The notes beneath the pieces were generated by a model. It was not told the DNA's origin. It ran no database searches and saw nothing but the letters and a program-made list of their open reading frames with translations. Shown piece by piece: positions 33,293 through 42,900 of a DNA stretch of 64,000 nt. The stretch spans positions 1,208,001-1,272,000 of the forward strand of contig NZ_CP069127.1 of assembly GCF_016811915.1 (NCBI RefSeq), in the 5' to 3' direction. Source of the stretch: Brevibacillus choshinensis (lineage in GTDB: Bacteria > Bacillota > Bacilli > Brevibacillales > Brevibacillaceae). Made by a program: the position numbers and the translations under genes. How positions within the stretch are numbered: position 1 is the stretch's first letter; every line of letters begins with the position of its first letter.

Positions 33293-34434
33293 TGGTCATT
33301 GAACTGAAAGAGGGAGAAATCCCGGAAATTCAGCAGCGCGGGGAGTACGCTATCGTCGCGATCACCAAGCATGGGGTAGAGATGGCACGCGACCTCGCCC
33401 TTAAGTTTCCGGGGACGGATCTGTATTACATGAGCAAGTTTGCCCGCGGGGATGAAGAGTCTCGGGGAATCCAGCTGTTCACGAACAGCGTGCGGATGCT
33501 GTTTCCTGCCCTCTGGCCTGCCTATAAAGGTCTAATTATCATTATTTCACTGGGAGCCGTCATTCGGATGATCGCTCCTTTGCTGGAGGACAAGAAGAAA
33601 GATCCGGGCGTCGTCGTAGTCGATGATCGCGGAGAAAACGTCATCAGCGTGCTGTCCGGGCATCTCGGCGGTGCGAACGAGCTGGCTCGCGAGGTAGCCG
33701 CAGTCATGGGAGCGCGTCCGATTATTACAACGGCCTCAGATGTGCAGAAGACGATTCCAGTCGATTTGTTTGGCCGCCGTTTCGGCTGGGAGTGGGATTC
33801 GGCTGAAAAGCTCACGCCGGTCAGCGCGTCCGTGGTAAACGAAGAGCGCGTGGCTGTCGTCAATGAATCTGGGGAGCGGGACTGGTGGATGCACGATACC
33901 CCGATGCCTCCGTCCATTCAAGAGTACGGGTCCATTGCGGATGCACAGGCAGCCGAGCCGCAAGCGGCGCTGGTTGTCACACACAGACTACTGGGGCCAG
34001 AAGAGCAATCCATCCTGGACAACGGTGTACTGTACCGTCCAAAGGTGATCGTGCTCGGCATGGGCTGCAACCGCGGAACGTCTGCAGAAGAGATCGAAGC
34101 GGTAATCAAGGAAACGTTGGATGAGCTGCAGTTCTCGATCAAGAGCGTGAAGGCGCTCGCCACCATCGAGCTGAAAAAGGACGAAGCGGGACTAATCGCC
34201 GTTTGCGAAAAATACGGCTGGCCGTTTGTCTGGTATTCACCAGAGCAGCTGAATCAGGTGCAGATCGAAGACCCTTCGGAGGCTGTCTATAAATTCACCG
34301 GTGCCTATGGCGTGAGCGAACCTGCAGCCAAGCTGTACGCAGGCGTAGACCAGCTGGTACTCACCAAGAAAAAGTCAGGAAATACGACCATTTCTGTCGG
34401 CTTGATGCCGTATCGGGAGGAGGGGCGCACATGA
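33292..34434 (+). CDS. cbiG: Cobalt-precorrin-5A hydrolase
   Basis: A 380-residue enzyme that opens the delta-lactone and releases acetaldehyde, a step exclusive to the anaerobic pathway. The N-terminal domain has AITKHGVEMARDLAL and YYMSKFA; the middle has VIRMIAPLLEDKKKDPGVVVVD with the following GHLGGANELA, typical of CbiG_N and central domains; the C-terminal CbiG domain starts VIVLGMGCNRGTSAEEIE. Its start is coupled to cbiF by one shared base, and it overlaps cbiA by four. Confidence 0.94.
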   Translation: MVIELKEGEIPEIQQRGEYAIVAITKHGVEMARDLALKFPGTDLYYMSKFARGDEESRGIQLFTNSVRMLFPALWPAYKGLIIIISLGAVIRMIAPLLEDKKKDPGVVVVDDRGENVISVLSGHLGGANELAREVAAVMGARPIITTASDVQKTIPVDLFGRRFGWEWDSAEKLTPVSASVVNEERVAVVNESGERDWWMHDTPMPPSIQEYGSIADAQAAEPQAALVVTHRLLGPEEQSILDNGVLYRPKVIVLGMGCNRGTSAEEIEAVIKETLDELQFSIKSVKALATIELKKDEAGLIAVCEKYGWPFVWYSPEQLNQVQIEDPSEAVYKFTGAYGVSEPAAKLYAGVDQLVLTKKKSGNTTISVGLMPYREEGRT

Positions 34435-35837
34435 GTGAAAGCCGTCGCATTGTCATCGCCGGAACCGGCAGCGGAGCGGGAAAAACGACCGTCACCATCG
34501 GACTGATGGCAGCGCTGAAACGCAAAGGACACGTCGTGCAAGGTTTCAAATGCGGTCCGGACTACATCGACCCCACCTACCACACGGCAGTCACAGGGAG
34601 AGCCTCCCGCAATCTGGACAGCTTCATGCTCTCTCATGACACGGTCAAGGAGATTTTCGTGCGCGGATCGAGGGGCGCGGACATTTCCATCATCGAAGGT
34701 GTGATGGGGATGTATGACGGCAAGGAAGCGACCAGCGACAAGGGGAGCACGGCGGAGATCAGCATTTTGACGGGCTCGCCTGTCCTGCTCGTGGTCAACT
34801 GCCAGAGCATGGCGCGCAGTGCGGCAGCGATCGTCAAAGGCTTTCAGCTCTTGAATCCAGCGGCGCGAATCGTCGGCGTCATCGCCAACAAGGTCGGCAG
34901 CGAAGGGCATCACAAAATCGTGAAGGCTGCCATCGAGCAGGAGTGCGGGATTCCGGTAGTCGGTTACTTGAAGCGGGAAAACGAGCTGGAGATTCCAGAG
35001 CGCCATCTTGGCTTGGTTCCTTCCGTTGAACGTGGAGAACTGACTCCCTTGTTTGATAAGCTGGCAGATCTGATCGGTGAAACGGTAGACCTGGAGCTGA
35101 TATGGGAGCTGGCAAAAGCGGAGGAGCTGCAGGCAGAGCCAAAGCTGTTTGCTCCCGAGCGTGTGACCGGCACACAAAATCGTGTGACCGGCACGCAAAG
35201 TCGCGTGACCTTAGCCATAGCCAAGGACCCGGCATTCCATTTTTACTATCCGGAAAATCTGGAGCTGCTGGAAGCGTACGGCGCCAAGCTGCGCTATTTC
35301 TCTCCGCTCGCGGGCGAGACGGTGCCAGCGGAGGTGGACGGATTGTACATCGGGGGCGGCTTCCCGGAGGAGTTTGCTTCCGAGCTTTCGCAAAATCAAG
35401 CTGTGAAAGAATCGTTCCGAGCTGCGATCCAAAGCGGGCTGCCAACCTTGGCCGAATGCGGGGGATTCATGTTTTTGACAGAAGCGATCGTTACGACAGA
35501 GGGCGACTGCTATCCGATGGTGGGGCTCATTCCAGGCAAAGTGACCATGCAAAAAAAGCTGGCCGCATTGGGCTATCGCGAGGTGCGTGGAAAAGAAGGA
35601 AACTTCCTGCTCGGTCCCGAGGAGCAGGCAAAAGGGCATGAATTCCACTACTCGACTTACTCTACGGATGCAGAGCTGCCGCATGCCTACGAGACAAAAG
35701 GCTTGCGCGGGACCAAGTCTGAGGGCTACGTGCAGGGGAATCTGGTCGCAGGCTATACGCACTTGCATTTCGGCTCGAATCCTGAGCTGGTCAAGCGCTG
35801 GATTGAACGCTGCGTGGAGGTGGGCGCGCGTGCCTAA
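34431..35837 (+). CDS. cbiA: Cobyrinate a,c-diamide synthase
   Basis: A 468-residue glutamine-dependent amidotransferase that amidates the a and c carboxylates. The N-terminal ATP-binding domain has GTGSGAGKTTVTIGLMAAL, FKCGPDYIDPTYH and EGVMGMYDGK. The C-terminal class I glutaminase-like domain has the nucleophile in LAECGGFMFL (Cys about 344) and the closing histidine in YTHLHFGSNP. Between the domains lies an in-frame 21-base tandem duplication (RVTGTQN / RVTGTQS / RVT), unusual for this family. ATG overlaps cbiG; the 3' end contains the cbiP start. Confidence 0.95.
   Translation: MSESRRIVIAGTGSGAGKTTVTIGLMAALKRKGHVVQGFKCGPDYIDPTYHTAVTGRASRNLDSFMLSHDTVKEIFVRGSRGADISIIEGVMGMYDGKEATSDKGSTAEISILTGSPVLLVVNCQSMARSAAAIVKGFQLLNPAARIVGVIANKVGSEGHHKIVKAAIEQECGIPVVGYLKRENELEIPERHLGLVPSVERGELTPLFDKLADLIGETVDLELIWELAKAEELQAEPKLFAPERVTGTQNRVTGTQSRVTLAIAKDPAFHFYYPENLELLEAYGAKLRYFSPLAGETVPAEVDGLYIGGGFPEEFASELSQNQAVKESFRAAIQSGLPTLAECGGFMFLTEAIVTTEGDCYPMVGLIPGKVTMQKKLAALGYREVRGKEGNFLLGPEEQAKGHEFHYSTYSTDAELPHAYETKGLRGTKSEGYVQGNLVAGYTHLHFGSNPELVKRWIERCVEVGARA
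35160..35210 (+). repeat. 21-base in-frame tandem repeat within cbiA
   Basis: Units 35160-35180 and 35181-35201 differ at two bases and are followed by a nine-base partial third unit (one further mismatch). They encode RVTGTQN, RVTGTQS and RVT at the junction of the two CbiA domains. Confidence 0.92.
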
Positions 35838-37350
35838 AGCCCTCCCGTTGATGATTCAGGGAACGAGCTCAGATGCAGGGAAAAGCGCCATCGCGACCGC
35901 CTTTTGCCGAATCTTCGCCCAGGCTGGGCACAAGACAGCTCCTTTCAAATCGCAAAACATGGCGCTCAACTCCTACGTGACGATCGATGGCAAGGAAATC
36001 GGACGGGCACAGGGCGTCCAGGCAGAAGCGGCAGGAGTGCTCGCCACGACGGATATGAACCCGATCCTGATCAAACCGACGCGGGATTCCGAATCGCAGA
36101 TCGTGGTCAACGGGGAGCCGTACGGAAATATGAAGGCGATGGCGTATCGGAGCGATTTTTACGACCAAGGCTTGCGGATCATCCAAGAGTCCTATGCTCG
36201 GCTCGCCGAGAGCTACGAACGGGTCGTGATTGAGGGAGCGGGCAGTCCGGCAGAGGTGAATCTGAATGACCGCGAGCTGGTCAACATGCGCGTGGCGCGC
36301 CTGACCAATGCACCCGTCATCCTGGTGGCGGATATCGAGAGGGGCGGTGTCTTTGCCAGTCTGGTGGGGACACTTCAGCTGCTTCCGCCCGAAGATCGGG
36401 ACCGGGTGATCGGGGTCATCATCAACCGTTTTCGCGGAGACTTGACGCTCTTGCAGTCAGGCTTGGATTGGTTTGAAGAGTATACAGGAAAGCCCGTGCT
36501 CGGGGTCGTTCCTTTCATTCCGGATTTGTGGATCGATGCGGAAGACTCTCTCATCCTGCATCGGTACCAGGGGCAGCAGGAGACAGCGCGCGACATTGAT
36601 ATCGCCGTGATACGCTACCCGCGCATTTCCAACTTTACGGACGTGGACCCGTTTTTTGTGGAGCCGGATTGCCGCATGCGCTTTGTCAGTCGGCTGGAAG
36701 AACTGGGACACCCAGACTTGATCGTCCTGCCGGGCAGTAAAAACACGCTGGAGGACCTGCAGTTTTTACGGGAAACCGGACTGGCAGAGTGGATACGTGA
36801 GCTGCATCGCGAAGGAAAGGCTTACGTGGTGGGGCTGTGCGGCGGCTATCAAATGCTGGGTGAATCCATTCATGATCCGGATGGGGTGGAGTCTCCGCTG
36901 CGAGAAATGGCAGGGCTTGGCTTGATTCCGATGGTGACGACGATGGAGCAGCGAAAGACGACGGTGCAATCTCGCGGTACAGCCAGTTTTGCGGGTGTGC
37001 AGCTAGACCTGGTAGGCTATGAGATTCACATGGGGCAATCGGTCTTTGCAGAGAACGACGCGCCGTTTATCCAGCTCGAAAATCGCTCGGATGGCTACTG
37101 CGCGCAGGAACGTCAGTTGATCGGAACATATTTCCACGGACTGTTCCACAATGATGATTTTCGCACGCTGCTGCTCAATGCCATTCGGGAAAAGAAGGGA
37201 CTTCCTCCGATGACGGATCGGCCATCCTTTGTCGCACTGAGGGAGCAAGGGTACGATTTGCTAGCCGATACCGTTCGCCGGCACGTAAACATTGGGGCTA
37301 TCGAGGAGCAAATGAGGCTTTACCAGGAAAATGAGGTGCATGCAGGATGA
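35830..37350 (+). CDS. cbiP: Cobyric acid synthase
   Basis: A 506-residue amidotransferase that amidates carboxylates b, d, e and g. Seen are LMIQGTSSDAGKSAIATAFC (P-loop domain), FKSQNMALNSYVT, EGAGSPAEVNLNDRELVNM (family core, shortened), VADIERGGVFASLVGT, VLPGSKNTLEDL, and the glutaminase nucleophile in VGLCGGYQMLG, with GTYFHGLFHND near the end. The start is GTG 35830, with GGAGGTGG eight bases before; it overlaps the cbiA stop by eight bases. Its stop overlaps cobT (ATGA). Confidence 0.95.
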   Translation: MPKALPLMIQGTSSDAGKSAIATAFCRIFAQAGHKTAPFKSQNMALNSYVTIDGKEIGRAQGVQAEAAGVLATTDMNPILIKPTRDSESQIVVNGEPYGNMKAMAYRSDFYDQGLRIIQESYARLAESYERVVIEGAGSPAEVNLNDRELVNMRVARLTNAPVILVADIERGGVFASLVGTLQLLPPEDRDRVIGVIINRFRGDLTLLQSGLDWFEEYTGKPVLGVVPFIPDLWIDAEDSLILHRYQGQQETARDIDIAVIRYPRISNFTDVDPFFVEPDCRMRFVSRLEELGHPDLIVLPGSKNTLEDLQFLRETGLAEWIRELHREGKAYVVGLCGGYQMLGESIHDPDGVESPLREMAGLGLIPMVTTMEQRKTTVQSRGTASFAGVQLDLVGYEIHMGQSVFAENDAPFIQLENRSDGYCAQERQLIGTYFHGLFHNDDFRTLLLNAIREKKGLPPMTDRPSFVALREQGYDLLADTVRRHVNIGAIEEQMRLYQENEVHAG

Positions 37351-38396
37351 CAGACTTGGAAAAACAACTCGGCATGATTGAACCGCTCAACCGGGAGGCG
37401 GCAGAGCAGACCAGACAGCACGTCGACCAGCTGACCAAACCGCTTGGCAGCTTGGGGCGTCTGGAGACGCTTGCCGTGGAATTGGCTGCGATGACAGGGG
37501 AGACATTTCCTGTCGTGACCCCGCCTGGCGTCATCGTCTTTGCGGCAGATCACGGCGTAGCGAGGGAAGGCGTATCGGCTTACCCGCAGGAAGTAACGGC
37601 GCAAATGCTGCTGAACCTGACGAATGGCGGAGCGGGGATCAATGTGTTTGCTCGGCAGATCGGTGCGCTGCAAAAGTTCGTGGATGTAGGCGTAGCTGTA
37701 GAGGTGGATGCTCCGGGTGTCAGCAAGAAACGCATCAAGGCGTCATCGGGCAATATCCTGCGGGAAGCAGCCATGACGCGCGAGGAAGCGGAGCGCTCCA
37801 TCCAGATCGGCATCGAGTCCGCCCATGAGATCGTAGCTGAGGGAGCGAAGGTGCTGATTGTCGGGGAGGTAGGCATCGGCAACACAACAGCGAGCAGTGC
37901 CATCCTGTCTGCCCTGACTGGAGCTGACCCGGATGAGATCGTCGGTCGTGGAACAGGCCTGACGGATGAGGGCTGGCAGCGCAAAAAAGCAGTGGTGAGA
38001 GAAGCGCTCGCCCTGCACCGCCCGGACGCTGCCGACCCGATCGACGTGCTGGCGAAAGTGGGCGGAATGGAAATTGGCGCAATGGCTGGGGCTGTCATCG
38101 GAGCGGCATCCCGTCGTGTTCCCATCCTGCTGGACGGCTTCATCGCTACGGTAGCGGCGCTTCTTGCCGTGCGATTGCAACCGGCAGCGGCGGATTATTT
38201 GATCGGCGGCCACCGATCGCAGGAGCCGGGACACGCATTTGTGCTGAAGGCTCTCGGCAAAGAGCCTCTGCTCGACCTGAATTTGCGGTTGGGCGAAGGA
38301 AGCGGCGCCGCACTGGCGTTCCCGATCGTCGAAGCTTCCACGCGAATGGTGAGAGAGATGGCGACTTTTGCATCCGCTGGGGTAAGCGATCGATGA
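37347..38396 (+). CDS. cobT: Nicotinate-nucleotide-dimethylbenzimidazole phosphoribosyltransferase
   Basis: A 349-residue enzyme making alpha-ribazole-5'-phosphate from nicotinate mononucleotide and 5,6-dimethylbenzimidazole. Diagnostic parts are LTKPLGSLGRLE near the N-terminus, FAADHGVAREGVSAYP, MLLNLTNGGAGINVFA, GEVGIGNTTASSA, GRGTGL and the catalytic glutamate in LRLGEGSGAALAFP. Length is standard. It implies that a lower-ligand base is made elsewhere or scavenged, since no bluB or bza gene is present. Start and stop both overlap neighbours by four bases. Confidence 0.96.
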   Translation: MTDLEKQLGMIEPLNREAAEQTRQHVDQLTKPLGSLGRLETLAVELAAMTGETFPVVTPPGVIVFAADHGVAREGVSAYPQEVTAQMLLNLTNGGAGINVFARQIGALQKFVDVGVAVEVDAPGVSKKRIKASSGNILREAAMTREEAERSIQIGIESAHEIVAEGAKVLIVGEVGIGNTTASSAILSALTGADPDEIVGRGTGLTDEGWQRKKAVVREALALHRPDAADPIDVLAKVGGMEIGAMAGAVIGAASRRVPILLDGFIATVAALLAVRLQPAAADYLIGGHRSQEPGHAFVLKALGKEPLLDLNLRLGEGSGAALAFPIVEASTRMVREMATFASAGVSDR

Positions 38397-39175
38397 GCCG
38401 GGCGGGGAAAGTATTCTTGGTCGGAGCAGGTCCCGGAGATCCCAAGCTGATTACCGTCAAAGGGATGGAGTGCTTGCAGAAGGCAGATGTGGTCGTCTAC
38501 GATCGCCTGGCGAATCCAGCGCTGCTCGAGTATGCGCCGCAGACAGCGGAGCGCATCTACTGCGGCAAGCTCCCGGATAACCATACGCTGCAGCAGGAGC
38601 GAATCAACGAGCTGCTCGCGGAAAAGGCACTGGAAGGCCATGTCGTCGTGCGTTTGAAAGGCGGAGACCCGTGTGTGTTCGGTCGTGTAGGAGAGGAAGC
38701 CGAGCATTTGGCAGAGCGCGGAATTCCGTTTGAGATCGTGCCGGGAGTCACAGCGGGAATTGCAGCCCCCGCCTACGCAGGCATTCCTGTGACGCATCGG
38801 GAGCACGGCTCTTCCTATGCCGTCGTGACCGGACATTTGCGCGAAGACAAACCGGAGCTGGCGACCGAGAAGTGGCGAGCGCTGGCAACGGGCATCGATA
38901 CAGTCGCTTTTTACATGGGTGTCGCCAACCTGTCGATGATCCGCGAGCAGCTGATCCGGCACGGACGTGATCCGCTGACACCTGTTGCGATCATCTCGTG
39001 GGGCACGCTGCCGCAGCAGGTGACGCTGACAGGGACACTCGCAGACATCGAGGAGCGGTTGGCGGAAAACCGTCAGGTCACGAATCCGGCGATCATTTTG
39101 GTAGGCGGCGTGGTACAATTGCGGGACAAGATCAGCTGGTTCGAATCGACTCTTTCGCCAGCAAACACGCTGTGA
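38393..39175 (+). CDS. cobA: Uroporphyrinogen-III C-methyltransferase
   Basis: A 260-residue class III SAM methyltransferase (SUMT) that makes precorrin-2 from uroporphyrinogen III, the entry step to B12 and siroheme. Motifs are FLVGAGPGDPKLITVKGM, VVVYDRLANPALLEY, VRLKGGDPCVFGRVGEEAE, VPGVTAGIAAPAYAGIPVTHR (shortened family core) and VAFYMGVANL. The length is that of a stand-alone SUMT, without a CysG or HemD fusion. It overlaps cobT (ATGA), and the next gene begins in its 3' region. Confidence 0.95.
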   Translation: MSRAGKVFLVGAGPGDPKLITVKGMECLQKADVVVYDRLANPALLEYAPQTAERIYCGKLPDNHTLQQERINELLAEKALEGHVVVRLKGGDPCVFGRVGEEAEHLAERGIPFEIVPGVTAGIAAPAYAGIPVTHREHGSSYAVVTGHLREDKPELATEKWRALATGIDTVAFYMGVANLSMIREQLIRHGRDPLTPVAIISWGTLPQQVTLTGTLADIEERLAENRQVTNPAIILVGGVVQLRDKISWFESTLSPANTL

Positions 39176-39219
39176 GCTTACGGATTGCCAAACCAAAAGA
39201 TGGAGAGGAGCGATGGGCT

Positions 39220-39864
39220 TTGCGCCACTATCCCATGATGGTTGCCCTGCATCAAAAACGTTGTTTGGTCGTCGGTGGCGGGCAGGTAGCGGAGCGGAAA
39301 ATACAGAGCTTGCTCGATACGGGTGCAGATGTAACCGTCATCGCTCCGTCTTGCACGGCGAAGCTGGAGGCATGGTCGGGAGAAGGGCTGATCGACATCG
39401 CGCGACGCCCCTTTGAACAAGAAGACGTGGTCCATGCGGTGCTGATCATCGCGGCGACCGACGATCCCGAGGTGAATCTGGCCGTGCATGCGGCATGTCA
39501 GCCCCATCAGTGGGTCAACATCGTGGATCGGCCTGATCTCTGCACCTTTACCGTGCCCGCGGTGGTGGAGCGTGGCGACATGCAGATCGCCATTTCCACA
39601 GGGGGCAATAACCCGGGCTTGGCAAAAAAGCTGCGGCGACAGCTGGAGGAATGGTTTGGCCCGGAATACGGGGCATACACGCAGTTTCTCGGAGACGTGA
39701 GGCAGCGAGTCCTTCGCTCGAATTTGGCCGAAAGCCAGAAGCGAGCCATCCTGATTGAGCTGCTGGATGACCGCTTTTTGCTCTGGACGAGGAGCGGTGA
39801 GTTTGAGCGGAGGGATCAGGAGGCAGAGCGGCTGCTGCATGGAAGGGACGCTACAGATCAATAA
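39220..39864 (+). CDS. sirC: Precorrin-2 dehydrogenase (SirC/Met8-like, N-terminal CysG type)
   Basis: A 214-residue NAD-dependent oxidase of precorrin-2, giving sirohydrochlorin for CbiX or for siroheme. The Rossmann motif is CLVVGGGQVAERK (near residues 13-25), followed by TGADVTVIAP, IIAATDDPEVN, VNIVDRPDLCTFTVPAVVERG (family core, shortened) and STGGNNPGLAKKLR. The frame is open from inside cobA. A GTG at 39172 would overlap the cobA stop, but TTG 39220 lies nine bases after GGAGAGGAG and gives the normal N-terminus HYPMMVALHQKR, so I chose it. It ends the island before a strong terminator. Confidence 0.88.
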   Translation: MRHYPMMVALHQKRCLVVGGGQVAERKIQSLLDTGADVTVIAPSCTAKLEAWSGEGLIDIARRPFEQEDVVHAVLIIAATDDPEVNLAVHAACQPHQWVNIVDRPDLCTFTVPAVVERGDMQIAISTGGNNPGLAKKLRRQLEEWFGPEYGAYTQFLGDVRQRVLRSNLAESQKRAILIELLDDRFLLWTRSGEFERRDQEAERLLHGRDATDQ

Positions 39865-39904
39865 CGAAAAGCTCTCACGAAAGGTGGGAGCTTTTTCGTT
39901 TTTG
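39863..39904 (+). terminator. Intrinsic terminator of the cobalamin island
   Basis: A nearly perfect 16-pair stem (AACGAAAAGCTCTCAC pairing with GTGGGAGCTTTTTCGTT, one G-U pair plus a slip), loop GAAAG, followed by TTT. It starts at the sirC stop codon. Confidence 0.92.
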
Positions 39905-39996
39905 TCAGGTTTAGGTGCTCCTTATTTTTCCTTGACAAGCTCAATAATCGTATAGGCAAAATATGGAGTGGATCGTCGACAATAAGGGGGAGGAGA

Positions 39997-42900
39997 ATGG
40001 CGAATAGAGGGAAACTGCTAACCATCTTCACCCTGTTTTTCCTGTTCATCGGGATTCGTCTGGCTTGGGACCTTTTTTATCAGCCATCGATAATGCCCAC
40101 AGCCAAGCAAGGAGTCCTGGACGCAAGCGGTTGGGATTTTGCCCGCAATGGCAGCATCAAGCTGAACGGGGAGTGGGAGTTCTATCGCGGAAAGCTGCAC
40201 ACAGGCGACCGGCTGCGGGCAGAGGAAACACCGCTTATGGTCCAGGTGCCCGGCGTGTGGGACAAGTATGTGAGCGATCAAAAAAAGACGTCACTCGGCT
40301 CTGGTACCTATCATTTGAAGGTGCTGCTGCCAGATAGTGAGCAGAGGATCTGGGGAATCAGGGTCTCCAACATACGCTCCTCGCATTTGCTGCTCATCAA
40401 TGGACAAACCGTAGGACAGCAGGGGCAGCCATCGGTTCAATCAGACGATGTCATTGCGCGAAACGTACCGTATTTGTCTTTTGCAAATGTGACGGGCAAC
40501 GAGGCAGAGATTGTTCTGCAGGTAGCCAATTTCGATTTTGCAGCAGGCGGCGGCGTATTTGGTGCCATCACGTTTGGACCTATTCAGGAAGCATTGGCAA
40601 GCAAGCGCAGTTCCGAATATTTTGACGCCACGGCAGGAAGTGTGCTTTTTTTATTCAGCATTTATTTCTTTCTTTTGTATGCGTACAATCGTCGTTTCAA
40701 GGAGTTCATTTATTTTTCCCTGTCCAATCTTTTCGCTGCCCTGTACCTGGTGACCAACCGGGAGCGCGTGGCCTTGGACTGGCTTGACTTGTCCTACGAT
40801 TGGGCGACACGAATCCAGTTTCTTTCCATGCTCGCCCTTGCTTTTACCTACTCGCTGTTCATGAAAAACATCGTGCTCCGAGCATCAAAGGAGACGATCA
40901 GCAGAGTGCTGCTGTCGATCATCTTGCTGTGCGCGATATCGGTTTTGCTGCTGGAAGCAAGGCAATTTACCCACCTGCAAGGAGTCTATATTTTCTTCTC
41001 GTGGATCACTGTCATGTATCATTTTGTCCGATTGCTTCGCAGGGTGTGGCACAATCCATCCAGTGTGAGATGGGTCGTGATCAGCACGTGCAGCCTTCTC
41101 TTCAACGGCGTTTTTGAAAATCTGAGGGCTCTCGGATGGGTTCACGATGATGGGTGGATCCCAGTAGAGATCATTGTGTTTGCGCTGGCACTGGCGATGC
41201 TGAGCACGCGTGGATACTTTACGGCCTTGCAAAAAGCGGAGCAATTGACGGAACGGCTGCTGGTGCTGGATAAGACGAAAGACGAGTTTCTTGCCAATAC
41301 GTCGCATGAGCTGAGAACGCCCCTGCACGCTACGCTAAGCATTGTGCAATCTGTGGTGGATGGAGGGGCTGGCGAGCTGACTGACCGGCAAAAAGCTGAG
41401 CTGGAGCTTGTACTTGGGGTTGGGAAGCGACTCACGCATTTACTGGATGATCTCCTGGATATATCGCATCTCCAGGCAGGCATGGAGCTGAAGCTGACCA
41501 GCCTGAACGTGCATGACGTGGTGGCAGTTGCTCTCGATGTGATGCGTCACATGACCGATGAGAGTTCCGTACGGCTCGCAAGCAAGGTGCCGAAACAGAT
41601 GGTGCCCATTGAAGCAGACGAGCAGCGCTTTCTGCAAATTATCTTCAACTTGCTCTACAATGCGATCAAATTTACTCCGGAGGGAACGATTACAGTCGAA
41701 GCCGAGCAAAAGGGACGGATGGTGGAGATTCGTGTCGCTGATACAGGAATCGGGATTGCGGAGGAGAGACAGGCAAGAATCTTTGCTATGTTCGAGCAAG
41801 GAGATCATAGAAACCGCCAGGAAGGGAAGGGTCTCGGTCTTCATATCTGTCAAAAGCTCGTGGAACGACACGGGGGTCAGATCCAAGTCAGCTCGGCAGT
41901 GGGGCAAGGCACGACTTTCTCCTTTACGATGCCAGTATCGGATCATCGGGGGGACACATCCTACAAGGAGAACACGGAGCAGTACGTGATCCGTTCCGTC
42001 GAGCGAATGACTGCAGCTGCTTCCGAGACAAGACCGCTGTCATTCGATCCAAAGCCGTTCAGTGAGAAAAAAGAAGCAGCCATCTTGCTGGTAGATGATG
42101 AGCCGACGAATCAATATGTGATGATGCGACTGCTCGCGTCAGAGCCGTACCAGATCGTCACCGCATCTGATGGAAGAGAAGCACTGGAGGCTTTGACGAA
42201 GCAGCGGAATTGGGATCTCGTGATTCTGGATGTGATGCTGCCTGATCAGTCAGGGTACGACGTTTGCCAAAGGCTGCGGGACATGTACTCATCCTCCGAG
42301 CTGCCTGTCCTGATGGTGACAGCTCGCGGTCAAAAGGATGATCTGCTCGCTGGCTTTGCCGCTGGGGCGAACGATTATATCACCAAGCCCGTCGAGGCAC
42401 TCGAGCTTCGGGCTCGGGTGCGGACACTCTTGCAGATGAAACAGTCAGTCAGCCATCTGATCGAGGCGGAAATGGCGTTTTTACGTTCACAAATCAAGCC
42501 GCATTTCCTGTTCAATGCCTTGTCGACCATTTTGGCGGTCAGTCATCAGGATATGGAAACGGCGCAAGAGCTTTTGCTGGATTTTAGCACGTATTTGCGG
42601 CATAGCTTTGACTTTGAACAGCAAGAAAACGTGATCCCTCTTCAAAGTGAGCTAGAGCTGGTAGAGGCCTATCTTCACATTGAGCAGATTCGTTTTGGAG
42701 AACGGCTGGAAGTGAACTATGAAGTGGAGGAAAACCTCACCGGCTGTATTCCACCGCTGACGATTCAGCCCATCGTGGAAAATGCCATCCGGCATGGAGC
42801 GATGTCGAGATTGTCTGAAGGAACGGTAACACTCCTCGTCTATACAGAGAACGATGACACAGTGATCAAAGTGGAAGACAACGGCCGGGGCTTCGCCGCC

